This document shows, piece by piece, positions 37,801 through 49,800 of a DNA stretch of 64,000 bases. The stretch is taken from assembly GCA_008694505.1 (NCBI GenBank), contig VZDJ01000034.1:2185557-2249556 (forward strand), written 5' to 3'. Position 1 is the stretch's first letter. The number at the start of each line of letters is the position of its first letter. The position numbers and the translations under genes are program-made. The DNA is from Cyanoderma ruficeps. Lineage: Eukaryota; Chordata; Aves; Passeriformes; Timaliidae. The notes beneath the pieces were generated by a model. It worked only from the letters and a program-made list of their open reading frames with translations, had not been told where the DNA came from and made no database searches.

Positions 37801-40800
37801 TCAGGTGTATTACCCCAACCTGGGCTGTGACATGCAGTGTTTAGGGGTGTGATATGAGCAGTGTCCCTGTGTCTCTCTCAGGTGTATTACCCCAGCCTGG
37901 GCTGTGACATGCATTGTTTAGGGGTGTGATATGAGCAGTGTCCCTGTGTCTCTCCCAGGTGTATTACCCCAACCTGGGCTGGATGTGTGTGGATGCCACT
38001 GACCCAGAGAAGGGGAACTGGCTGCGCTACATAAACTGGGCCCGCTCAGGGAAGGAGCAGAACCTCTTTCCTCTGGAGATCAACAGGACCATTTACTACA
38101 AGAGTTTAAAGGTATCACTGTCTGAACTGCTGCTACTTTGTTATCTTTTATTATTAACGCTTTTTATTCTGCTTTATTAAAAGACTTTTTTCTTACTATT
38201 TATGTTAAACAGAGTTTGAAATATTTTATGGAACATGCATAAAACACTGCAAATGCTACACATCATTGATATAAATTCTTATCTGCCAATACAGTTGACA
38301 TTAACTTTACTGTTAAACTACAGAATGTTTAAACACTAAGTCTATCTTACTGAGTAATGATTTGCTATAGCACTAAATTTGATACAAATTAGAATGAAAA
38401 ACTGCAGACTATATGAAATAAATGTTTTTCTGTTTTTGTAGATACCAAGAATCTTTCTGCTGAGAATGTTTTTGCAATAATCAGTTATTTTTATGGTCTC
38501 TGCTGCCAAGACTTTTATGGGTAGCTCCATGAAACTATTTCTCATGGTTTTATACCATTTCAGTTTTGTTCAGGGAGTGAGGGGGAAGCAAAGAGGGTAA
38601 TTCCTGGAGCATTTTATCTCCTAAATCAAGAAAAAAATGGTTTGACTATAATGGTGGAGCATGTTAGGTTAAGAATATTGTGGCTTTAAAGCATTTCTTG
38701 AATCCCTGATCAAGACCTCCTAGCAGTGAGTGTGTGTAGCTTGGCTTAGTTTTTATTTTAAATACTTTTGGGTGTTTGGGCTATATGCAGTTTTGTTTTT
38801 GCACTATTGCTGTTCCTTCCATTTCTTTGTGAGGCCAACAATATCTGTAAGTAACTGGTGTTTGCTTAAGGAAAGAGTGAGTTGATCCCATGCAGTTTTG
38901 AAGTTTATGGGGCAGAATGGCAGTAGGTAAATGTTATATTTTAGGGCACTCAAGCTAGATCGAAGAAACATTCTAAACATTTTCTGAATTTTGTAATGGC
39001 ATTCAAGTAGAGGTTCACTGTTCCAGCCAGACTGCTGACTTCTCTGCAGTGTTTATTTGCAGAGGCAGGTTCCCAGTATGACTCTGGAGCTGGTCTTGAT
39101 TTCTCTGGACACTTTATCTTGGATTTCCTGTGCATTTGCCCACAGTCCCTCTAACTCATTAATACAGGTGTGCTTTTGGAGTCACTCTGACATTTTAAAT
39201 TTCTCACTGAGTCTTTTCTGCAAAAGTTTCAGTCCTGACAGAGACAAGCATTCACATGTTTAAAATTCATTATTTGATGGATGATACTGCACTTTGGAAA
39301 ATAACTGTATTGCTAAAAGGGGCTGAGCACTGCTGGCAGAATAACAAATACCTTGTCTCAGCACTGGAATATCCTTTTGTTCCTTTGACTGTTGTCTCTT
39401 GCAACTTGATGAATTTTATCCCAGTCACACCTTACTGCTAACAGAAGAGACAAAAGAAGGCATGTAATAAAGAACATCTTAAATGTCCTTATCTTTTGCA
39501 TATAATGTTAGGATCTCTACACTGCCATTTCAAATCTGCTGTAAGTTTACCAGCCCAGGTATGAACAAATGGTTCTTTCCTGATCTTTATCATAATTCAT
39601 AAATTTAGGGGAATTCCACTTGCTGACAAATAAACAGCACAGGTTTTATTTACCCCCAAAGGAGAATTCAGCTGGCTTTCATTCTGCTTTATCTTGAAGC
39701 ATTCAAAGTATAGTCATGGGGTCTTATTTTTCCTGAGATTTCCTTCAGCTTTTTGTAGGTTTTTAATTTGAAAGTTAAACAGGCTGATTTCCAAGCCTCG
39801 TTGCTGAGATAAGAAAGTCCAAATTTGCTTGATGTAGAACCATGTCAGAAGTGTAGAGCTTTCACTTCCCTGTTCTCTGATCTCAATGAATAGTTATAGA
39901 ACAGAGTAGAACTTGTGAGTGAGCACAAGCAAATGTTTTTCTTTTCCATCTTCTCTTCATCTTTACTGAAGGGCTGGGGGTGTTTCGAAGCTGCTTTGCA
40001 TCTGCTTTCCCCAGGATGTCTGTGTGAGAGCTGTGATATTGCAGGGAAACAATTTAGTTTTAGCCCTTCCTGCCTCTGCTCATGAGAGGAGCTCACTGTG
40101 CAGTGTTTTTCTGCACACGGGACAAAATTTATAAAAGAAGTAAAATACAGTGAAAACTCAGTTTCAAAAGTCTTCTGAAGAAGCTTGACTATGAAAGTGT
40201 CCCTGATTAAAATGAAATTAATTTGCTTGTGGAAGACTTGTTTTGCCCAACAGGTTTATAATACCTCAAGATCCTCCCTGTCACACAGGCGAGAGCAACA
40301 TAACGTTGGGTTATAGAGTGTGAAAGATTCACACCAGTAAATGTCAGACGGTTCACTTGGGTTTTGTTTGGTGAGATGAGGCCACACCCAGGTGCAGAAG
40401 CACAATGTCACAGTAAAATGAAGTGTCTGGTGAAAAACAGCTACTCTGATGAGGTCAGGCAGGCAAATGCCTGTCTCAGGCTCTACAAGACACATTACAG
40501 TGCTTGAACATGCACAATTAATTGATTTTTAAGCAATCTGTGCTAGAACCTTTTAGGTTACTTAGGTTAGGTTAATAGCTTGTTAGGATATTACTCTTGA
40601 AAATAACAAATTTTGAACTTACTGTAAGCCTTTTGAACAGAAAATACTCAGATTAAGGACAGTTAAACATTGCAGTTAAAACAAAAAGCACAATAAGGTG
40701 TATGGGAATTATTAACCTAATGAGCCTTCCCAAAATTCATACTTTTTTTAGCCAGGCTGTCCCAGCCTGACACTGCTCCAGCAAGGATGTGTAGGGAATA

Positions 40801-43800
40801 GTTGGGAGGAGGTTGGGTTTTGAAGTTGTTACTAGAGGCTGTCACGAGGAAGAGTGGTGGTACAAGTGGCACTTGCTCAGTGCAGTCCTTCTCTCCTATT
40901 GCTACTGAGGGAGCAGCTTTAATTGTCTGGTTTTGAAGCTGCTGCATCTCATTTTAGAAGTACAAGGTTAGAGGGCTTAATTTAGATTCTAGAGCAGTCA
41001 CAATAAAACCAAATTCATCAAGTTGAACGTTAGCTCCAGCCATGCAGCCAACAGGTTCCGTGCTCATTACCACCCTGTGTTTGCATTGCCCGAAACCTCA
41101 TCCAGATCTTTGCTCTGGCTTTGTGTATTTTTTTAGATGATAAGGGGTTTTTTTGCATCAGACAACTCTGGTGCATTCCTTGCTGCTCACCAGCTCCAAG
41201 GCCATGCAAATAACTTTGGCACTATTTATCCTGTCAGGCCTCTGGAACTCAAGGAAGCCAAACCATAGGCTTTGCTTATGTTATAACTTACTTTTCCCTT
41301 AGTTGTTGGGATCTTGCACCTCTTGTTGTTCCAGTGTCTGAGGTATGATGATAATTATCACCTTTATCCTGTGTTGTGAGACCCACTAAAAAAATGGGCT
41401 GTAGAAGAAAGAAATCCTACTTTTCTTCTTGATACACATTTCCCCTTTGGCTTCAGGCTGGAAATAATAGTCTGAGGACACGGTTTGCTCAGATGCAGTG
41501 ACTCAAAATAGGATTTGGTCTCCACCAACCCCATGTTCTTTAAGCCTGAAGGAGGGGAATTAAAGTTAAGGCATTTAAATTTTTCTTGGTTTTGGGTAAA
41601 ATGCTTCAGGAAATGGAAAAACAATGAGGATGATTTAAAAAGTAAGTTAAAATCTGAAATGAACTGATCAATAGAGTTTCTTTTCTTGGCAGTTCTGGGA
41701 GTATGAGTAGCATTTGCAGTGATGCCCATTTGCCTAAATTAGTCTGTGATTTTTTTAAAAATTTGATTAAAAAGAATAGAAATAATCAATTTGGAATGGC
41801 AAGGAAACCTTTGAGTTTTGTAATGAAGTGGATTTATTAAACAACTTGTAATTATCTGTATTCCTGTTAAGCCACTGTGGAAATCTTTTCCTGGATCTTT
41901 GGATTTTGTTCCAGATCCCAGCTGTAGTGGCTGCCTGAGCAGTAACTTACTATTATATTATAATTAATTAATGTTATTTAATACTTTGTATAAGGTAGAT
42001 ATGTTTGTTCCAACCTGGCTCCTCACTGAAAAGAATTAACAGTGAACATCCATAGAAATGAGCACTGGGATTTAAATCAGTGTCACTATTGGAGGCAAAC
42101 CACAATTTGGGACATTACAGCTGGAAGGTTCATGCCAAAAATAATAATAATAACAACAACAGCTGTGTATGAATTATTAATACAAGAACCGTATTAATAA
42201 TTAACGACATAACTGTATTAATATTAACTATAACTATATTAATATTATCTCTGTATTGTCAAGAACTGTAGTGATGGGCCAAGGAGCAATGGATACAAAT
42301 AGAAATTGGGGAAATTTCGGTTTGATGATGAAAGATTGTCCCCTGTGAGGGTGGGGAGAACCTGGCACAGGGTGCCCAGAGAAGCTGTGGGTGCCCCTGG
42401 ATCCCTGGAAGTGTCCAAGGCCAGGCTGGACAGGGCTTGGAACAAGCTGGGATAGTGGAAGGTGTCCCTGCCCATGGCAGGGGATGGAACTGGATGGACT
42501 TTAAGATCCCTTCCAACCCCTTAACACTCCATGATTTTTCTGATTTTTTTTTTGTGATTTAGTCTTTTTTTCTGATTTTGTGATTTTTTTCCTGTTTTTT
42601 ATTTTTGCCATTTTTATGGGTTATCTTTTATTTTGGTCTTTTTCTGATCTTTGGCCTTGTCAGTTTCCTGGGGTTTTTCTGTGTTCTCTTGTGAATTTTT
42701 GTGGGTTTTTTGAGAGGTTTTTTTAATATTTTTTGTGGTGTGGGGGTTGTGTGTGTGTTGCAACCCGTGAGGAGGTTTTGGGGTTGTTTTCAGGATGTTT
42801 TAATGCTGTTCTCTGTGTGTGTGTGTGTTAGAATGAGTGAGGAGGATTTGGGTTGTTTTGGGGGTGTTTTTGGGTTGGTTTTGGGATGTTTTTTGGGTGT
42901 TTTCGGGATGTTTCTCTGCTGTTCTCTGTGTGCNCTTTGGGGGTTGGTTTTGGGGTTGTTTTGGGGTTGTTTTTGGGTTTTTTTGGGGGTGTTCCGCTGC
43001 TGTTCTCCGTGCCCGGCGCGGTTCGGGGGCGGGGCGGGCTCGGCGCTGCGCCCTCCCTCCGGCAGGGGGCGCGCGGGGCGGCGCCCTCGAGGCTCGGCGG
43101 GGGCAGCGCCGTGGGCGCCGCCGCGGCCGCTCCCCGCCCCGCCAACAACGCGCGCGCTGATTGGCCGCGCGCCCTGTGTTGTGTCCCGGCAGCCAATCGC
43201 GGCGGGCGAGGAGCTGTTGGTGTGGTACAATGGCGAGGACGACCCGGCGATAGCGGCCGCGATCGAGGAGGAGCGAGCGAGCGCCCGCAGCCGCCGGCAC
43301 TCCCCGAAGGCCCGCAGAGGTACGGAGCGGACCGGCCCCGCCGCCGCCCGCGCGCGGGGCAGCCCGGCCTGCGGCCGCCGTGACCTTCCGCAGCCCGAGA
43401 GAGGAGGGAGGGCAGGGCCCGGCCCGGCCGGCGGCGCCGCGGGCGGAACGTGGAAGTTGTGGGTGGAAAAGTTGGGAGAGGCGGCGGGAGCGGCGCGGGA
43501 AGGGGGAATGTCCCGCTCCGCCGGCAGGACACGCGGGGCCGCGGCAGCCGCAGCCATCCCGCGTGGGGCGGAGGCCGAGCCCGCGACAGCCGCGATCCCT
43601 CTTCGGGAGAGGGAGCTGAACTCGGAGCCGCCCCGAGCCCTCCTCGGGAACGGGAGCTGAACTCGGGGCCGCCCCGAGCCCTCCTCGGGAACGGGAGCTG
43701 AACTCGGGGCCGCCCCGAGCCTTCCTTGGGAAAGGGAGCTCGGCTCGGGACCGTCGCGATCCCTCCCTGGGAAGAGGAGGCTGCTGAGCCCACGGTCGTC

Positions 43801-46800
43801 GCATTCTCTCCTTGGGAAGCGGGAGCGGAGCCCGAGGCCGCCGCGATCCCGCCGTGGAGAAGGAGAAGCCGAACCCGGGTTCGCGGGGATCCTTTGGGAA
43901 GGGGAGGCTGGGCGCCGGGTTTGGGGGTACGTCAGTCGAGCCAGATGAAGAATTCCGGTCCTGTTATTTCCCTGCGGTTTTTACTTTCTTCTTGTTTCTA
44001 GGCCGATATGTTGGTCATGGAATTTCGCAGGCGGTGGGAATGGCTGTTCCTGGCTGACTTCGGCCGGGGAGGGAGGGTGGGACAGTGTCGGGTGGTATAA
44101 ACGCATTATTCCCTCTGTGAATATGTATGGCAGACCAGACATCCATTATTTTTTCCATGACTAATTCAGCAGGAGGGTTTTTTAGAGTGCGTGTGCCTCC
44201 ACGCGTGGCCTTACATAACTGACATTTTGACTAACGTTTTAGGCCAAAATCACAATAAAGCCTTGAATTACAGGGAGTAGATAGAGAAGGGAAACATCCA
44301 GAGTTTTAACACAGATATATCAATTCCTCTTGCATGGGAAGATGAACATTTTGGTGTTCTCTGGAGGTTAAAAATGAACTGAAGAAAGATAATATTTTAA
44401 GAAGCATCAATCTAATTTTTAAACATAAATTGTAGGGTCTGATCTTACAGGTAGTACAGTTGACTGGAACTCACGTTAGAAGCAAGGTCAGATATTGAAA
44501 ACGGTTATTGTGCAAGTTTTTATCTGAGATTGAGGATGGGGGACTGTAGTGCAACAGAATTACTTATTTTGAATTGTATTTCGTAGGTTAAGCAAATGCA
44601 AACTGAAATTCAAGCACTGAATCTTATAATAAAAAGCATATTTAGCACATAAATAAGCAGCAGTTGGTAAATTACAGGCTATATTATGTTTTTTTCCTAA
44701 ATCTGCATTATCTTAGTGCATGGAATTTGTGTGCCTATGATTTACCTGAAAAGCTAGAAAAACAACCTGCAGGAATTTGATTATATGATAAATCAGAAAA
44801 GCCAGACAGAATAATTTCTAAGGTAATTTTTCATGGCATAGAAGTTGGATTTGCATTCATGAAGTTATAGGTAAAAATACCAATAAGCTAATTTGCTTTC
44901 TGGGTTTTGATTTTGTGCTCTTTTGTGGGTTTTCATGTTTTAACTGTTATGGATTCTACAGATTTCATAATTAGGAGTCTTTTCCCCTTTTTTATAAACA
45001 CAAGCTCCTTACCAAGGCTCACAATTATTAAATAAAAAGCAACACAGCAAAAACCAACTCAAACACAATATTGATGAAACATTTGAGAATAACCAAGAAT
45101 AATATATTTATGCAGTTATACTCTTGTCTCATGAAGCAGAAAGACCAAATTCTTGGTATTTAGTTGATTTGAATTGTTAAAGTTTCAGCTGTAAAATGGT
45201 AAGGCAATTCATTGGATATTTTGAAATTTTATAGTTCTGTTTTTCACAGGTTTCACTGGAATTATTTTTACTCGGCATTTACTCTCAGTTATTTTAGTGT
45301 TTGAAGTAACATCTGCTGATATTTGCAATTCACAGAAATCTTTTTACAAGAGATAGATACTTTTCTCCTGCAGATTTGGTAGCAGTAGCTGCAATGAGGA
45401 TTGCAGAATGATTTCTGCTCATATCCCTGCTTTTGTAGGTTCAGCTGTATCCTTGGATGCGGAAGCTTCTTAACCCTAGACTTGAGAGGTTTGGGGAAAT
45501 TAAGGAAGTTATGATGGACATGATTGAAAAGGATTTAATTTAAAAAGAAATAGTTCTAATTATATGATACAAAGGAATGGGAGGAGAAAGATTTTTGTGC
45601 ATTAACTTTATGCATGTGAAAAATTAGGAGTCGGTATAAGGTAATATTTGAATTAAATAGCAATTTAAGAAACTTGCTAGGGAGGAGCTCCTCCACAGGG
45701 TTGTGAAATTTGAATTCATTAGTGACCTAAACAGATCATTAAATTTTTTAAATTTTATTTTTGCCTATGTTGCACACTGTTTTCTTACACATTGAGAATA
45801 AAATATAACCAAGTGAGGACTGCTAAATTCTAAGGACTGTGAATGAGTGTGTCCTTTAGGAACACGTTTTCCAGAGAAGTAAAGGGCAGTTTAATAACTT
45901 AGGAATGACTAGACAAGACATTATTTGAGAGGTGTGTTATGATTTAGTGACACAGACCATGCAGTTATTAGATAAAACTCATAATTACTCTATATTCAGT
46001 AAAACAATATGCTTTTGAATTTTTAATGCAGCTTAGGTCTTATGCTTGAACAGTTAAGATATTTATTATTTGACAAATAACCTTGTCCCTGCCATCTGTG
46101 TAATGAACTCTTGACAGATCAGAAGTGACCCTTTCACAGGTATTGAGAATGGGCTTTTCTGCCCAGTCAGTCATCGAGGCTTTCACTGCTGCAGGAGGAA
46201 TCCTCTCCCTGAGTGCGTGATGAAATCCTCTGGTGCTCAGGGCAGGCTGAGTTGCCAGAAGAGGCAGAACAGGCTGAAGTTGTGAGGTTTGGGTGAGGCA
46301 GGAGCTGACCAGGCCTGGGCAGACACAAGGTCCACACGGAGCTGCTCGCCCTGACCTTGAGCTGCCCCGTTGGCCACTGATCCCTGACACAAGGTCCATA
46401 ATCTCCTTTAGAGTGTATCCAGGTTGGCACCTGCCACTTCTTCCAGGTCTCCATCTCCCTCCTGACATTTCTGGCTTTGTGTTCTCCATTCAAACTACTT
46501 TATAGTCCCCAGATGTTCGTGTTTGATGGCTCCTGCCTGGCTTGGCCGTAGCTTTTCTGAGCAGGAATAAATCCTCTACATCTTCCTTCTACCATGCACA
46601 GCAGCTCAGGAGTCCTGGAGGAAAAAGGCAGTTATTGCTAATTTATTTTCATACATTGGAACACTGTGTGATGTTCTTAAGGTGCATTTGAGATTTAGAA
46701 AGAAATTTAGTAGGGTAACAAGGTATGGAGAGGGGTGGGAACGCAATGCCCCAAAAAGGAAGACCTGGTGAGTTTGGGCACCATCATATTGGCAGCTGCT

Positions 46801-49800
46801 GGCTGTGAACTGTGTAGTTAAGGCAGGGATAACAGCTTGGCTCTGATAAAAATCTATGATGGCCAACAATACCTGGGATTAGTGGTTTTTTTGTTTCTTT
46901 TGCATTTTCAGAAATTTCTTTTTTTTTTTTTGTTAGACATTTATCATTGTTTCTCCCAGGTTGTAGTGAATGTGCTGCCTCTCAGGCTTGTAGGGAGATT
47001 TGCTCAATCAAATGCATTAGGACAAGATCTTTTATTAATTCTCCTTCTAAGGAAATTAAAAAGAGAACAGCTTGGATTCACTTTGCAAGTTGGGTTCGTG
47101 AGTCCTTGAGAGGAGTAGTGTGGGGGGATTTTTTGTCTCATCCAGCATTTCTTCCTTTGCTTATGACCGGAATAATTTGTAGCAGTGATCAGGAATAATT
47201 TGTAGCAGTGAGCAGCAACATCGACAGTGTTTCCTTCAGAAAGAACACATGAAGCCTCTGGCTGCAGACTCAGGCTTTCTTGAAAAAAAAGTAACTTCTC
47301 AGTAGCTAAAGTATTTTGTTTTTAAGAAAGGATGGTCGTTCAGTAGATGATTATGCATAAAGATATCCAGTGTTTTTATCAGGCTTTTATCTGCTTTAAG
47401 GTGCTGCACAGGCTCCAGAGTGTGATCCAACAAGGCTAAAATCTCACTTCTGTTACGGATTATGTGGCAGATCAAAAATCTGGTTTTGAAGGAAGAAAGA
47501 TACTGATGTTACTCAGGATGAAAGCTTGCCCTGCTACATGCTTGGGGGTAATACCTCTAAAATAGCCTTTTTGGGGGAGAGGAGAATGTTCTTCCCATGC
47601 TTGTTTGAGTCTTTGGAGGTGCTCTGGCCCTCTCTGTTCCCCTCATTTCAGGCTGGCCTGGGGAGCTGCACTGGTGCTGTCAGGCTCTCGACAGGGGGCA
47701 AAAGGCTTTAATTTCATTCTTCCAAAAGCATATGCTACATAGTGCAGCTGGAGTGGATTGTGAAACCAAAGGATCTCAGCCACAGTTGTGTCAACTCCTA
47801 AAATATTTCTCTATTGTAGTGCAGGCACAGCACCTGCATCAGGGTCACCTGTGCTGTGGACAGCCCCTGGTGATTGTTCAGTGTGGTTTTAAAGCCTCAA
47901 ACTATTGCTAATAAATCTTCTAAAGCTTTGTTAAATGATTCTATTACTAATGTTGCTGCTTCTCGTAGTTCTCACCCAGTTTCAGGCAGAACATGAACCG
48001 TAGGGATACTTGTAATAACTGACACTGGCCCAGAGGCAGTGTGAGATGGAGGTGGGTGAATTAAGAATCAGTTATTGGCTGTTACAAATAATTATTGTGC
48101 CTTGGTTTGCATCAGGCTGAATGCAAAGTGCAACTTCAGGCTTCTGCTTCCCACATCCGAATAAACTCTGTCATCCTGAAAGTTACACTGTTTTTTCTCT
48201 TGTCTGAAAGTGTGACTTGACTGAAGCAGTGTCAAATTGCTGCTGGGGAACAGGAAAACAGAGGGATGAGATAAGCAGGTTAAATTCTGTGTCAGTAGAA
48301 ATCCTTGCAGTTTTTCTTTTTTGTTAGTAATTTCTTGGTGTTCTCATGTAGTTCCAAATCATTGGCTGTACTTGAGAGTGCTGTAAATATGCATAATGTT
48401 GATAAAAGGTAGGCCTTGGGTTGGCATCTGGATGTCATCCCAAATGGAAATCGTGGTCAAATGATGCCCTGATTGTCTGGTCTTTAAGTTACACAAATTT
48501 ATTAGGCTTGCACTTGGACTAAGTTTAAAAGTTTGTTTCTAAACAGAAAAGAGCTTGCAAGAAAAATGATTGTGTATGAGTTGGAATGTAGCTTATAGAG
48601 GGATGTGCAAATTGTACATTTGTAGCAAGGATATCATGAAATGATATTGTTATCTAAGCTCTATTTCCAATAAATTTAATGAAAAACTCAGGTAGGAGCT
48701 CAGGGCTTCAAAATTTCCTAATCAGTGACTGGGAAAAGATGAGGGAGGAAGGAAGAACACATCAAGATCATCTGGAACAACGTCTTAAAATGGAATTGAC
48801 TTTGATTTCCCCAGATCACATTGGTTTGCAAGAAGGTTTATACAGCTCCGGTTCAGAAGCAGCATTTGGGATGCCAAGGGATCATGTCTCTCCTGGAAGC
48901 ATCTGTCTGGAGAATAACTCATACATTTGAGGTCCTCTAAGCAGTGCAAATTTTCTTGTAAGCCCCATGTAAGGGGGCCTTTGAAAGGGAGATTTATGTT
49001 ACTTTAAATTCCCATCTTCACCTCTCCAGCAGTGCCCCCAGCTCCTGGGACAGCTGCTTTGTGCCTTCAGAACAGCCGAGGGAGATTGGTGTCACCCACT
49101 CCAGCCTTGCTCCTGCCTGTGGCTTTAAGAGTGGGAGAAAATAAGCCTTCATTTCAGGAATAAAAAAATAAATTACCTGTATTTCAGAAAATTTAAAAAT
49201 TCTGCACCGAATTGCCTGTGTTCATCCCTTAAACTTGTGTTTCTAAGTATAAACTTTTGGAAGTACTACAGGCACCTTGCACACACTGTTACTTTATCTC
49301 TGGGGGGTTTTTGTGTTTGACTTAAAATAAGAATCAGGCCTTCATGGTTGTTACAAGTTGTATTTCTAGATACTGACTTAGTTCTGCTTGAAGCAGATGT
49401 ATATAGTTACCTAACAGAATAAAAGTTTTTGGGTTATTTGGTAACTCGGATTCTAAAGTGTTCTGTATTTTTTTTTTCATACTTTTGCATTTTTAGTCAC
49501 GCTTCCTTAGACTGCTTTTCTCAAGTTAAAAAATTAAAATATATCTAGACCACAGTTGTGGCATTTCCCAGCAAATTTGCTAATGCTGTCTCCAGTTACA
49601 TAATCCACAGTGGGAAGTGAAATAAGGCACCAGGCAGCTTTCTATTATTAATCAATTTTTTTTTTCAATTGATCAGGATTGGCTTTGAAGCAAGGAGTTG
49701 ACCTGGAAGAAAAGCAGCTTGATATTTCACTGCTGTTTTTTTTTAAATAATCCACTGCATTTGGAAATTATTCTCCTCCTTTCTTAATAAATACTGGTTT

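Larger units (their letters stand above)
35789..37958 (+). other. PRDM2: PRDM2 intron 4
   Basis: The first 1.7 kb is ordinary; the last 450 bases are an inverted copy plus a tandem array of the exon 5 acceptor region, annotated separately. Intron 3 before exon 4 is only 261 bp. Confidence 0.8.
38112..43192 (+). other. PRDM2: PRDM2 intron 5
   Basis: About 5 kb. AT-rich up to 42.25 kb, then a CR1 fragment, a T-rich and G/T-rich low-complexity tract, and finally CpG-island sequence into exon 6. No other exon seen. Confidence 0.75.
42990..43930. promoter_or_regulatory. PRDM2: Second CpG island, candidate internal promoter of PRDM2 (RIZ2 form)
   Basis: About 900 bases of very high G+C and CpG covering exon 6. 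A GC box cluster (gggggcggggcggg, 43025-43038) precedes two NF-Y-type CCAAT boxes in opposite orientation: ATTGG at 43160-43164 (ctgattggccgc) and CCAAT at 43193-43197, the first bases of exon 6. In mammals RIZ2 is made from an internal promoter; this is the only island in the gene body downstream of exon 1. Transcription from here could yield the M202 product. Function is inferred. Confidence 0.5.

Noticed and set aside
37568..37958. CRISPR-like or coding repeat interpretation of the 77-80 bp array
   Set aside because: The units are head-to-tail without spacers, contain in-frame stops, and derive from a vertebrate splice junction.
42701..43660. 319-codon + frame that includes exon 6 in the correct frame
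   Set aside because: The flanks are G/T-rich low complexity and CpG island; good splice sites at 43192 and 43320 define the real exon. The open flanks reflect a lack of stops in such DNA.
42790..43804. Minus-strand frames of 255-334 codons over the exon 6 island
   Set aside because: Pro/Arg/Ala-rich shadows of GC-rich sequence, with an unresolved base inside.
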